Below are positions 1 to 7,325 of a DNA stretch of 55,315 nucleotides, in pieces. The position numbers were made by a program, and so were the translations under genes. Source of the DNA: Bacteroidales bacterium UBA4788. GTDB lineage: Bacteria; Bacteroidota; Bacteroidia; Bacteroidales; VadinHA17. The stretch is from the NCBI GenBank assembly GCA_002402965.1, contig DHGW01000082.1:1-55315 (forward strand), given 5' to 3'. Position 1 is the first letter of the stretch. Each line of letters begins with the position of its first letter. The notes under the pieces are model-generated. The model saw only the letters and a program-made list of their open reading frames with translations, had not been told where the DNA came from and ran no database searches.

Positions 1-1
1 G

Positions 2-340
2 CCCATACAAATATACGGTGATGGAAATTCGTTCAGGGATTATACTTATATAGATGATGTGCTTCAGGGGATTGGCAATTCCATCAGCCGGCTGAAAGGA
101 TTTAACATCTATAATATCGGGGAGTCAAGGAAAGTATTGCTTTCAGAAGTGATAGAAACAATTGAAGATGCCCTGGGCAAAAAAGCGATCAAAGAGTTCC
201 TGCCCTTTCAGGCCGGAGATGTAAATGCAACATATGCTGACATAAGCAAGGCCATGAGGGAACTGGATTATAAACCTTCATTCGAATTTAAGAAAGGTAT
301 AGCCGAATTTATCAGATGGAAGCTTGGCCGAGTTTTTTGA
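2..340 (+). CDS. NAD-dependent sugar-nucleotide epimerase, C-terminal part
   Basis: This is the last 112 residues of an extended short-chain dehydrogenase/reductase, cut by the left edge of the window. The stretch DYTYIDDV, followed by YNIGESRKVLL and the late FQAGDVNATYADI segment, is typical of UDP-glucuronate or UDP-glucose/galactose 4-epimerase C-termini, where these residues line the nucleotide-sugar pocket. The NAD-binding GxxGxxG and the YxxxK catalytic motif lie outside the window. The protein would make a nucleotide sugar for polysaccharide synthesis, which fits the glycosyltransferases within 5 kb. The exact substrate (GlcA, Glc or GlcNAc) cannot be told from the tail; the UDP-glucuronate 4-epimerase type looks closest. 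The open frame runs to the left edge, so the true start is not visible. Confidence 0.85.
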   Translation, partial: PIQIYGDGNSFRDYTYIDDVLQGIGNSISRLKGFNIYNIGESRKVLLSEVIETIEDALGKKAIKEFLPFQAGDVNATYADISKAMRELDYKPSFEFKKGIAEFIRWKLGRVF

Positions 341-457
341 CATTCTTCCCCAAGTTGAATTTACAGGAATACATGAACTGGATGATACCCAGTCCTCATG
401 CCACTCCTTCAAAAGGGCTGAAAAACACCTTAAAAACCTGCGCTGCGTTGGGGTAAC

Positions 458-487
458 AAAAAGACCCTAACTGATTGGGTTAGAGTC
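458..487 (-). terminator. Intrinsic terminator of ssrA
   Basis: Positions 463-471 and 479-487 form a 9-base stem with one mismatch and a 7-base loop. On the minus strand it is followed by a run of five U (five A at 458-462 on the plus strand). It starts only a few bases past the tmRNA 3' end, so it should end ssrA transcription. Confidence 0.8.
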
Positions 488-492
488 CTTTG

Positions 493-885
493 TGGAGCTG
501 GCGGGAGTCGAACCCGCGTCCAGGCAAGGCGACCATATGCTTTCTACATGCTTATCCTGCCTTGATTTTCGGGAGTGACCAGGTGGCAGACAGCCGTGTC
601 ACACCTTATCTCCTGTTATTTCACCGTCAGGCCGGAGAGACCATCAGGCTAGCCCTGAATTGCGTGCGCTTCCTTATCGGGTTGGTACTGGGCATCACCG
701 CCCGGGAAACGTCTCGTCCCAGCACCTTGTGCCGGGATTAAGCATAATCTGCTGTGCAGGTTACGCAGCAAGAGCGTAGTTATTCTCGCCAGTTGTTGTT
801 TTGTGACACAGGTTATAGAGTAGCGTCACCACCCTCTGCATGCTTACATACCACCGCGGCTTGCTGTCAAAACCAGGTCAGCCCC
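493..885 (-). ncRNA. ssrA: Transfer-messenger RNA (tmRNA)
   Basis: tmRNA rescues ribosomes stalled on broken mRNAs and tags the unfinished protein for degradation. The minus-strand 5' end GGGGCTG (885-879) pairs with CAGCTCC (500-494) to form the alanyl acceptor stem, with one G-U pair. The T-arm GCGGGTTCGACTCCCGC lies just before the 3' end, and the 5' CTGGTTTTGACAGC element is also typical. The terminal CCA is not encoded: the A at 493 is the discriminator and the genomic bases that follow are CAAA. The length of 393 nt is normal. It is a single one-piece gene, flanked by its own promoter and terminator. Confidence 0.97.
761..790 (-). other. tmRNA tag-peptide reading frame
   Basis: Inside ssrA the resume codon GGC (790-788) begins the frame GENNYALAA, which ends at TAA (763-761). 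The ALAA end is the ClpXP recognition tail. The tag matches the kind known from Bacteroidales such as Porphyromonas, which supports the taxonomic placement. Confidence 0.93.
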
Positions 886-904
886 ATTTGTGGTATTATC
901 AACG

Positions 905-937
905 CAAAATTACTCATTTATGCGTTGCCCTGACAAA
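905..937 (-). promoter_or_regulatory. Bacteroidota-type promoter of ssrA
   Basis: On the minus strand TTTG (937-934) is separated by 21 bases from TAATTTTG (912-905), matching the -33/-7 consensus of the Bacteroidota primary sigma factor. Transcription would start near 900, giving a short 5' extension removed before the mature end at 885. Confidence 0.75.
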
Positions 938-996
938 AGTACTCGCAAAAATCGGGCCGATTTCTTATCTTCACGCCAGTACTAAATTATTCTGAC

Positions 997-2232
997 ATGG
1001 AAAAGAGAGTGAAGGTAGGGCTCGTTCGCGAGACGAAGATACCACCAGACAGAAGAGTGCCCCTGACACCCGCACAGGTTGTGGAACTGAAGGAAAAATA
1101 CCCGTTCGTGGAATTCTTTGCGCAGCCTTCAGATATCAGATGCTTTACTGATGACGAATACAAATACCTGAAGATACCTATGAAGGAAGACCTTAGTAAC
1201 TGTGACATCCTGATGGGAGTCAAGGAGGTGGACAAGAGGGTCTTCATTCCCGGAAAAACCTATCTCTTTTTCGCCCACGTGGCAAAGAAACAGGATCATA
1301 ACCTCGAGATGCTCCGCGAAATACTGAAACATAACGTGCGAGTGATAGACTACGAATACCTTACCACTGACAAGGGCCAGAGAGTAGTTGCCTTCGGACG
1401 GTGGGCAGGCATAGTAGGTGCTTATAACGCACTCAGGGCCAGGGGTATAAAGACTAACAGGTTCAAGCTCAAACCTGCTTACCAGTGCCATGACCTGAAT
1501 GAGATGTGGGCCGGCCTCAGGCTGATACAGCTCAAACCCGGACTGAAGATCCTGGTGACGGGCGAGGGACGAGTGGCTAACGGTGCCATGGAGACACTGG
1601 AAAACTGCAACAACCTGCATAAGGTGACTCCGGAGGAGTTCCTGACAAAGGAATACGACGTGCCGACAGTCTGCCAGGTGGGACCCCAACACTATGTGAA
1701 ACATGCTGACGGCCGCCCGTTTGATTTCATTAATTTCACTCAACACCCGGAGGATTACCATTCTGATTTCCTGAAATTCACGAGGGTGACTGATGTGCTC
1801 ATCACCGGCCACTTCTGGGACCCGAAGTCGCCTGTCTTCTTCACGAAAGAAGATGTTGAAAAGCCTGACTTCAGGATCTCGGTCATTGGCGACATAAGCT
1901 GCGACATTGGCGGACCGATACCCACCACACTGAGGGCCACAACCATAGCTGATCCATTCTACAGTTACAATCGCCATAAACACTGCGAGGAGGATGCCTT
2001 CAGTAATCCTGACAACATTTCCGTCATGTCAATTGACAACCTGCCGGGAGAGCTTCCCCGGGATGCTTCGGGTGATTTCGGGAAGCAGCTGATAGATCAC
2101 GTGCTTCATGACCTTTTCACAGGCAATGACTCACCGATGATAAAGCGTGCAACCATTACCTCCGGAGGTAACCTCGAGCCGCAGTACCGTTACCTGGCCG
2201 ATTGGGTCAATACCGACCGCGGAAGCATATGA
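997..2232 (+). CDS. Saccharopine dehydrogenase (Lys1)/alanine dehydrogenase-like oxidoreductase
   Basis: This 411-residue protein begins VGLVRETKIPPDRRVPLTP, the signature of the alanine dehydrogenase/transhydrogenase N-terminal domain (residues ~6-140). A Rossmann-type core follows, with LVTGEGRVANGAMET near residue 190 in the nucleotide-binding position. The C-terminal layout, with ISCDIGGPIPTTLRAT near 300, resembles the NAD-dependent lysine-forming saccharopine dehydrogenase group more than true alanine dehydrogenase. It is cytosolic and should carry out an NAD(P)-linked oxidoreduction on an amino-acid-like substrate; the physiological substrate is not determined. The ATG at 997 lies shortly after a plausible AT-rich leader. 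The stop codon overlaps the start of the next gene, so the two are probably translated together. Confidence 0.82.
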   Translation: MEKRVKVGLVRETKIPPDRRVPLTPAQVVELKEKYPFVEFFAQPSDIRCFTDDEYKYLKIPMKEDLSNCDILMGVKEVDKRVFIPGKTYLFFAHVAKKQDHNLEMLREILKHNVRVIDYEYLTTDKGQRVVAFGRWAGIVGAYNALRARGIKTNRFKLKPAYQCHDLNEMWAGLRLIQLKPGLKILVTGEGRVANGAMETLENCNNLHKVTPEEFLTKEYDVPTVCQVGPQHYVKHADGRPFDFINFTQHPEDYHSDFLKFTRVTDVLITGHFWDPKSPVFFTKEDVEKPDFRISVIGDISCDIGGPIPTTLRATTIADPFYSYNRHKHCEEDAFSNPDNISVMSIDNLPGELPRDASGDFGKQLIDHVLHDLFTGNDSPMIKRATITSGGNLEPQYRYLADWVNTDRGSI

Positions 2233-3380
2233 TGCGTATAGTAATCTGTGGCCCTGCTCACCCCTACAGGGGCGGCATCGCCGCATACAACGAAAGACTG
2301 GCACAGCAGCTTCTCCAGGAGGGTGATGCAGCAGCCATCTACACCTTCAGGCTGCAGTATCCATCATTCCTTTTCCCCGGGAAATCACAGTATGATCACG
2401 GTTATGCACCCGAAGGAGTGCCGATTACCCGCGCCATCAATTCTGTCAACCCTATCAACTGGTTCAATATCGGCCTTCGTCTCAGACGTACGAGACCCGA
2501 CCTGGTTATAATGCGCTACTGGCTTCCCTTCCTTGCCCCGGCGCTGGGGTTCATAGCAAGGCTGGTAAGGAGCAACAGGTATACACGGGTTATTACAATT
2601 TTCGACAACGTGGTTCCGCATGAGAAGAGGTTTGGCGACAGGCTGCTCACGAAGTTCTTCATCAGGAGTATTGACGGTGCGCTGGTGATGACGAAGGCTG
2701 TGGAGGACGACCTGCGGCAGTTCACCCCGGATATGCCGTGCGTGATTTCACCCCACCCGCTGTTCGACAATTACAGTGTTCCCGTATCACGTGCAGAAGC
2801 CATATTGCGCCTGAAACTGTGCCCCGCTGACCGGTTCATTCTCTTCTTCGGATTCATCAGGGAGTACAAGGGACTGGACCTGCTGCTCAGGGCAATGGCA
2901 GAACAATGTGTGCGCGACCTGGGAGTGAAACTCATTGTGGCGGGAGAATTCTATGAGGATGAAAAACCTTACTTCGATCTGATTCAAAACCTCGGCCTGG
3001 CTGACAGGATAACCTTCCATTCTCACTTTATCAACGATGAAGAGGTCAAGTATTATTTTTCAGCAGCCTCGCTGGTGGTGCAGCCCTACCGCAGCGCCAC
3101 ACAGAGCGGTGTTACCCAGGTGGCATACCATTTCAACAAGCCGATGGTGGTGACCAATGTCGGTGGATTGGCGGAGATCGTTCCCGACGGTCTTTGCGGG
3201 TATGTGGTTGAACCTGATCCTGTTGCCATTGCAGGGGCAATCTGCAGGTTCTTCAGCGGTGATGAGAACAGATTCCTTCCCGGCATCGAGGAGCAAAAGA
3301 AGCAGTACTCATGGGACAGGCTGACTGAATCCATCCGCAGCCTCGCAAGGGATGTGCAGAGGACTGGCAATAGGCAGTAG
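2229..3380 (+). CDS. Glycosyltransferase family 4 protein
   Basis: About 383 residues with the GT-B fold of GT4 enzymes. The N-terminal half starts MRIVICGPAHPYRGGIAAYN, where the glycine-rich loop binds the acceptor side. The C-terminal half carries ILFFGFIREYKGLDLLL (residue ~200) and the EX7E-like region with VVTNVGGLAEIVPDG (near 310), which binds the nucleotide sugar. It probably transfers a sugar to a lipid-linked or surface polysaccharide at the cytoplasmic face. Two adjacent ATGs (2229 and 2232) overlap the upstream stop; an in-frame ATG at 2202 lies inside the upstream gene and is less likely. The last residues, GNRQ, and the stop codon are encoded by the intergenic GGCAGTA repeat that starts at 3366. 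Confidence 0.9.
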   Translation: MMRIVICGPAHPYRGGIAAYNERLAQQLLQEGDAAAIYTFRLQYPSFLFPGKSQYDHGYAPEGVPITRAINSVNPINWFNIGLRLRRTRPDLVIMRYWLPFLAPALGFIARLVRSNRYTRVITIFDNVVPHEKRFGDRLLTKFFIRSIDGALVMTKAVEDDLRQFTPDMPCVISPHPLFDNYSVPVSRAEAILRLKLCPADRFILFFGFIREYKGLDLLLRAMAEQCVRDLGVKLIVAGEFYEDEKPYFDLIQNLGLADRITFHSHFINDEEVKYYFSAASLVVQPYRSATQSGVTQVAYHFNKPMVVTNVGGLAEIVPDGLCGYVVEPDPVAIAGAICRFFSGDENRFLPGIEEQKKQYSWDRLTESIRSLARDVQRTGNRQ

Positions 3381-3526
3381 GCAGTAGACAATAGTGAAGC
3401 CGGCAGTGGGCAGTCCTCAGTCGGCAGTCATATCAGGCAACAGGCAGTAGACAATAGTGAAGCCGGCAGTGGGTCAGGGACCGCAAGACCTTCAGACTTC
3501 AGACTTTCAGACCTTCAGACTTCATA
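3366..3526. repeat. Composite short-period repeat at a convergent junction (copy A)
   Basis: The left part is an array of GGCARTA heptads (3366-3387), then a 32-base direct repeat (3379-3410 and 3442-3473) that begins AGGCAGTAGACAATAG. The right part (about 3484-3526) is an array of 7-8 base units of the AGACTTTC type, read GTCTGAAA on the minus strand. The rightward glycosyltransferase ends in the left array and the leftward GT2 gene ends in the right array. The first 22 bases are identical to 41081-41102, where the same two-part layout recurs. No coding function or transposase is apparent. Confidence 0.85.
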
Positions 3527-4473
3527 TTGAGCCTGTCCTTTACCAGGTAACGGTTCCGGTCAGATGAACGCCTGTTAACCAGCTCTGCAAGAAAGCCGGT
3601 CAGGAAGAGGAATGACCCGATTATCATCACGGCGAGTGCAATATAGAACCAGGGACTGTCAGTGACAAGCGGAGCCCTCAGTCCATTCCAGACGAAGACC
3701 AGTTTGCGTATACCCAGGTAGGCGGCCATGATGAAGCCGGCGCCGAACATCAGTGTACCCAGCAACCCGAAGAAGTGCATGGGACTCTTACCGAACCTTG
3801 TTATGAAACTGATGGTAAGCATGTCAAGATACCCCTTGAAAAACCTGTCAAGACCGTATTTGGTTACCCCGTACTTGCGTGCACGGTGCTGAACCACCTT
3901 CTCTCCGATCTTTCTGAAACCGGCCTCCCTGGCCAGCATAGGTATGTACCTGTGCATCTCGCCGTAAACCTCGATGCTCTTCACCACCTCACCGTCATAG
4001 GCCTTCAACCCGCAGTTGAAGTCGTGCAGCCTGATTCCTGAAAATTTTCTTGCCGTATAGTTATAAAGCTTTGAAGTGGTTCGTTTTATAAAGGGATCAT
4101 ACCTCTTTTTCTTCCATCCCGAGACGATATGATATCCTTCCTTGCGCACCATATTGACCAGTTCGGGTATTTCGTCAGGGCTGTCCTGCAGGTCCGCGTC
4201 CATAGTGATAACCACTTCGCCCCTGGCGGCTTCAAAGCCCGTATGGAGAGCCGCAGCCTTGCCGTAGTTACGGCGGAAGCGTATACCTTTTATGCGTGTA
4301 CTCCCTTCAGACAGGCGTCTGATCACATCCCAGCTCCCGTCGGAACTTCCGTCATCAATAATGATAAGCTCGTGGTCAATTGATGCCCCGGTGCATACCC
4401 TGTCAATCCACTCTGCCAGTTCAGGCAGTGACTCCGCTTCGTTGTAAGCGGGAACAACAACGGATAGGTCCAT
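3499..4473 (-). CDS. GT2 polyprenyl-phosphate glycosyltransferase (GtrB/DPM1-like)
   Basis: A 324-residue inverting GT2 enzyme. The GT-A domain has LSVVVPAYNEAESL at residue 3, IIDDGSSDGS near 40 and the metal-binding MDADLQDS near 90. Two C-terminal membrane helices follow (about 225-250 and 270-300), as in GtrB and dolichol-phosphate mannose synthase homologues. It should load a sugar from a nucleotide donor onto polyprenyl phosphate at the inner membrane. The ATG at 4473 begins one base after the upstream TAA, so it was chosen over an in-frame ATG at 4512 inside the upstream gene. The C-terminal KSEGLKV and the stop lie within the GTCTGAAA repeat, suggesting the repeat supplied the present end of the gene. 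Confidence 0.92.
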   Translation of the reverse strand: MDLSVVVPAYNEAESLPELAEWIDRVCTGASIDHELIIIDDGSSDGSWDVIRRLSEGSTRIKGIRFRRNYGKAAALHTGFEAARGEVVITMDADLQDSPDEIPELVNMVRKEGYHIVSGWKKKRYDPFIKRTTSKLYNYTARKFSGIRLHDFNCGLKAYDGEVVKSIEVYGEMHRYIPMLAREAGFRKIGEKVVQHRARKYGVTKYGLDRFFKGYLDMLTISFITRFGKSPMHFFGLLGTLMFGAGFIMAAYLGIRKLVFVWNGLRAPLVTDSPWFYIALAVMIIGSFLFLTGFLAELVNRRSSDRNRYLVKDRLNMKSEGLKV

Positions 4474-4474
4474 G

Positions 4475-5026
4475 TTAAAGTTTCTGCTCTTCCTCTTCCT
4501 CTGCCTCTTCAAGGAGAGGATTGCCCTTCTTCATTACAAAGAGTGAAACGATGAGTGAGAGGATAAGCCCGTAAAAGACACTGTTGATGATTCCCATAAG
4601 GGCGGTGAACCATGGCTTCATCATCTTGGCCTGCATCTCAATGGCCTTCTCAACAGCTTCCTCCGGAAGACCCCTGGCGATCATCTTCTCCTCGGCCAGT
4701 GCTATGGATTTGTCCATCAGTCCAGGATCAATGAACGCATAAAGCACATAAATATATATTGCGGTTATAATGGCTGAGTAGATACTAATGACAACACCGG
4801 CACCCACGGACTTTCCGTATGAGATGTAGCCGTTATTGTAATGGTCACGGTAGGAGCGCAGCAGGAAGTACAGAACGATAAGGCTTAGCAGCATACTTGG
4901 CCAGAGGATCCACGTTTTGAACGTGAGATCAAATATGTAGGTTAATACTGAGAATCCTACCCCTATCAGACCGAGGATGATTCCATAGTTAAGAGTCTCT
5001 TTCCAGATAGACCGTTTCTGTTCCAT
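4475..5026 (-). CDS. DUF4199 family membrane protein
   Basis: A 183-residue integral membrane protein with four hydrophobic segments (about 14-33, 38-57, 76-97 and 142-165) and the conserved SYGKSVGAGV-type segment between helices two and three. The arrangement is that of DUF4199, a family common in Bacteroidota whose function is unknown. A charged amphipathic stretch (about 105-135) precedes the last helix, and the tail is strongly acidic (EEAEEEEEQKL). It directly precedes the GT2 gene with a one-base gap; this pair is frequently seen in the phylum, which hints at a shared envelope role, but that is inference. Confidence 0.88.
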   Translation of the reverse strand: MEQKRSIWKETLNYGIILGLIGVGFSVLTYIFDLTFKTWILWPSMLLSLIVLYFLLRSYRDHYNNGYISYGKSVGAGVVISIYSAIITAIYIYVLYAFIDPGLMDKSIALAEEKMIARGLPEEAVEKAIEMQAKMMKPWFTALMGIINSVFYGLILSLIVSLFVMKKGNPLLEEAEEEEEQKL

Positions 5027-5052
5027 TATAGTGTTTTTTGAGATTTTGAAAA

Positions 5053-5060
5053 CAAATATA
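5053..5060 (-). promoter_or_regulatory. Probable -7 element upstream of the DUF4199-GT2 pair
   Basis: The minus strand reads TATATTTG (5060-5053), a perfect TAnnTTTG. The nearest TTTG upstream (5088-5085) is 24 bases away, longer than usual, so only the -7 box is convincing. The leader to the ATG at 5026 would be about 20 bases. Confidence 0.5.
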
Positions 5061-5104
5061 CTTTTTTTGCCGGAATCAGAATCCCAAATAAAGAAGAACC
5101 ATTA

Positions 5105-5136
5105 TTTGGCGGGACGCGGAAAAGTTGCTATTTTTG
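5105..5136 (+). promoter_or_regulatory. Bacteroidota-type promoter of the SRP RNA
   Basis: TTTG (5105-5108), a 20-base spacer, then TATTTTTG (5129-5136) is a textbook match to the phylum's primary-sigma consensus. The RNA's terminal stem begins four to five bases further on, fitting a transcription start at about 5141. Confidence 0.85.
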
Positions 5137-5139
5137 TGC

Positions 5140-5240
5140 GGGGTAAGTCTCATACGACCAGCTCCCTTTGAACTCCCCCAGGGTCGGAAGGCAGCAAGGG
5201 TAGAAGGTTGTAGCGGTGCGATGTGAGTAGCTTACCCTTT
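5140..5240 (+). ncRNA. ffs: Signal recognition particle RNA, small bacterial type
   Basis: The 4.5S-type RNA binds Ffh and targets membrane proteins to the translocon. GGGTAAG (5141-5147) pairs with CTTACCC (5231-5237) to close the hairpin. The apical region holds the conserved core CAGGGTCGGAAGGCAGCAAG (5179-5198), with the GGAA tetraloop-like turn and the symmetric internal loop bound by Ffh. The length of about 100 nt is normal for the short form without an Alu domain. A T-rich stretch after 5237 ends it. A strong promoter lies directly upstream. Confidence 0.95.
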
Positions 5241-5243
5241 TTC

Positions 5244-5277
5244 TTTGATACCTGCTAAACAGAAGTTTATATATTTG
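5244..5277 (+). promoter_or_regulatory. Probable promoter of the YciO-type gene
   Basis: TATATTTG (5270-5277) matches the -7 consensus; a TTTG lies at 5244-5247, with a spacer of 22 bases, slightly long. It sits 20 bases upstream of the ATG at 5297. Confidence 0.6.
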
Positions 5278-5296
5278 CCGTCATTTAATTACAGGG

Positions 5297-5911
5297 ATGC
5301 TGATCAAGATTTACCCGGAGAATCCGAACCCCGATTATGTACGCAGGGTGACGTTCGTCCTTGAACAGGGCGGAATAGTCATTTACCCTACGGATACGAT
5401 CTATGCAATGGGGTGTGATATCAGGGCCGCCAAAGCCATTGAGAAGATTGCGCGGTTCAAGGGGCTCAACCCGGGTAATCCTGACATGTCAATGATCTTC
5501 GAATCGATGAGCCAGCTCTCTGAATATACTGTTATTCACGACAATAATCTCTTCAGGCTTTTAAAGCGAAACCTTCCGGGTCCATTCACCTTCATAGTTC
5601 CTGCGAACAACCAGATTCCGGCCATGTTCAGGCACCGTAAGAAGACTCTGGGGATCCGCATCCCGGACAACAGCATCACCATGGCCATAGTGCGTGACCT
5701 GGGCCGGCCGCTGATGACCACCTCAATCCACGACGATGACGAGGTCATTGAATACATCACTGATCCTGAGCTTATCCATGAGAAATATGATGATTTTGCC
5801 GACCTGGTAGTGGATGGCGGTTCCGGCAGCAATGAGCCTTCGACAGTGGTCGACTGCACCGGTCCCGAGCCGGTCATTCTAAGGCAGGGCATGGGAGTAC
5901 TCGAGCTCTGA
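5297..5911 (+). CDS. YciO/Sua5/YrdC-family threonylcarbamoyl-AMP synthase-like protein
   Basis: A 204-residue single-domain YrdC fold with VIYPTDTIYAMGCD (residue ~27), the basic patch around KGLNPGNPD, PGPFTFIVPA (near 93), GIRIPD and TTVVDCT near the end. In true TsaC/Sua5 this domain condenses threonine, bicarbonate and ATP to threonylcarbamoyl-AMP for t6A37 modification of tRNA. The details (SMIFESMSQLSEY, LMTTSIHDDD) are closer to the YciO branch, whose role is less certain. No Sua5 C-terminal domain is present. It stands alone between the SRP RNA and the convergent trkA gene, with its own probable promoter. Confidence 0.88.
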   Translation: MLIKIYPENPNPDYVRRVTFVLEQGGIVIYPTDTIYAMGCDIRAAKAIEKIARFKGLNPGNPDMSMIFESMSQLSEYTVIHDNNLFRLLKRNLPGPFTFIVPANNQIPAMFRHRKKTLGIRIPDNSITMAIVRDLGRPLMTTSIHDDDEVIEYITDPELIHEKYDDFADLVVDGGSGSNEPSTVVDCTGPEPVILRQGMGVLEL

Positions 5912-5929
5912 CGGGACGCTGCCCCGGAC

Positions 5930-7282
5930 CTAATGTCGATCGGAGTTGAAGAACCTGTTCAGCTTGTCAAAGGCAGTTGGCAGTGCAAATACCACGACCT
6001 TGTCATTAGCCTGTATCAGGGTATCACCAGTTGCGATGTAAGGCTTATAGTTGCGTATCCCCCCGCCTACAATGGCATCCTTCGGGAAGTCAATCAGCTT
6101 GAGAGGTCCGCTTGTGATTCGTGCATTCTCCGGAACGTTGTATTCGATCACCTCGGCCTCTGTACCTGTCATCATCTTGACCTGTGTAACGTTGGGATTC
6201 ATAGTATGACGGAAGATGCGGCTTGCAGTGGCAATCTTCTTGTTGATAATGGTGTCAATCCCGGAGTTCTCCGCCAGGTTGATGTATTCCATGTTCTCGA
6301 CCTCGGCAATTGTCTTCATCACACCAATCTTCTTTGCAAGAAGACAGGACAGGATGTTTGTCTCGGAGTTGCCGGTCACTGCCACAAAGGCGTCCATGTG
6401 CTGCAATCCCTCTTCGGCAAGCAGGTCTCCGTTCCTGCCGTCGCCGTGGATAACAAGTGTCTCCTCAAGCGTCTCTGCCAGGTCACGGCATTTCTCAAGG
6501 TCACGATCAATCAGTTTCACCTGGCATACATGCTGCAGGTTAAGAGCGATGTGCCTGCCTATACGGCTGCCTCCCAGGATCATTATGCTCTTGGCCTGAA
6601 CATTGCGTTTGCCTGAGAACTTCATCAGGTCAGAAATGCCGTCACGCGTGGAGATTACAAATGCAAGATCGCCTTCCTTGAACTCCTCCTTACCCCGTGG
6701 GATGATCGTATTCTCATCTCTCTTTATGGCAACGGCACGGTACTTGATTGAATCGAGGGAGTGGGTGACCTCCTCGAGAGTGCGGTTCAGCACAGGAGCA
6801 TTCTTCTCGAGCTTCTGCACGTACAGGGAAAGCAGACCCCCTGCAAAATCCATAAATTCAGTGGTGCCTGTCTCCTTGAGGAGGTTGATAACCTCCTTTG
6901 CTGCAATGAGTTCTGGATATATAAGGTGGTCGACGCCCATCTCACGGAAGAATTCCTTGTTAGCTCTTTCGAGGTATTCCATATTGTCAATGCGGGCAAT
7001 TACCTTCTTTGCGCCAAGCTTCTTGGCCAGGATGGAGGCTGTTATGTTTGTGTCCTCGTAGTGTGCCACTGCGATGAAGAGGTCGGTGTGCTTCTTGACC
7101 GCCTCCTTCAGGATGTTGATAGATGTGGCTGATCCTTCATAGGTGAGCACGTCGATGGAGGCGTCAACAGGCTTGAGTCGCTCCACTTCCGAGTCAATAA
7201 GTATTATCTCGTGTTCGCCCTGCGAGAGCATCCTGGCCAGGTGTGTTCCCACCTCGCCTGCGCCTGCAATAACTATTCTCAT
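5930..7282 (-). CDS. trkA: Trk potassium uptake regulatory subunit TrkA
   Basis: This 450-residue protein has the duplicated layout of TrkA: an RCK_N domain starting MRIVIAGAGEVGTHLARML, an RCK_C domain (~140-220), then a second RCK_N starting IMILGGSRIGRHIALNL (near 232) and a second RCK_C to the end. Both RCK_N domains keep the GxGxxG nucleotide-binding loop and a downstream Asp/Glu that binds the ribose of NAD(H). It is a cytosolic gating ring that controls the TrkH/G channel in response to nucleotides. No trkH is visible in the window. It lies 43 bases after comEC on the same strand but has its own good -7 box. Confidence 0.95.
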   Translation of the reverse strand: MRIVIAGAGEVGTHLARMLSQGEHEIILIDSEVERLKPVDASIDVLTYEGSATSINILKEAVKKHTDLFIAVAHYEDTNITASILAKKLGAKKVIARIDNMEYLERANKEFFREMGVDHLIYPELIAAKEVINLLKETGTTEFMDFAGGLLSLYVQKLEKNAPVLNRTLEEVTHSLDSIKYRAVAIKRDENTIIPRGKEEFKEGDLAFVISTRDGISDLMKFSGKRNVQAKSIMILGGSRIGRHIALNLQHVCQVKLIDRDLEKCRDLAETLEETLVIHGDGRNGDLLAEEGLQHMDAFVAVTGNSETNILSCLLAKKIGVMKTIAEVENMEYINLAENSGIDTIINKKIATASRIFRHTMNPNVTQVKMMTGTEAEVIEYNVPENARITSGPLKLIDFPKDAIVGGGIRNYKPYIATGDTLIQANDKVVVFALPTAFDKLNRFFNSDRH

Positions 7283-7304
7283 TTCAGATCGGTTAAAACC
7301 AGCG

Positions 7305-7312
7305 CAAAGTTA
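7305..7312 (-). promoter_or_regulatory. Probable -7 element for trkA
   Basis: The minus strand reads TAACTTTG (7312-7305), a perfect TAnnTTTG about 23 bases before the trkA ATG. A TTG (7338-7336) is 23 bases upstream of it, longer than optimal. It suggests trkA can be expressed apart from comEC. Confidence 0.5.
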
Positions 7313-7325
7313 TACAAAAGAAATG

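Noticed and set aside
490..741. An 83-codon frame within the tmRNA region
   Set aside because: It lies entirely antisense to the structured tmRNA gene and has no family similarity or promoter.
1129..1983. A 284-codon minus-strand frame opposite the Lys1-like gene
   Set aside because: The plus-strand frame carries clear family motifs and overlaps properly with the next gene; the opposite frame has none.
3366..3526. CRISPR array
   Set aside because: The 32-base direct repeat occurs only twice, the units are 7-8 bases with no unique spacers of constant length, and no cas gene is in the window.
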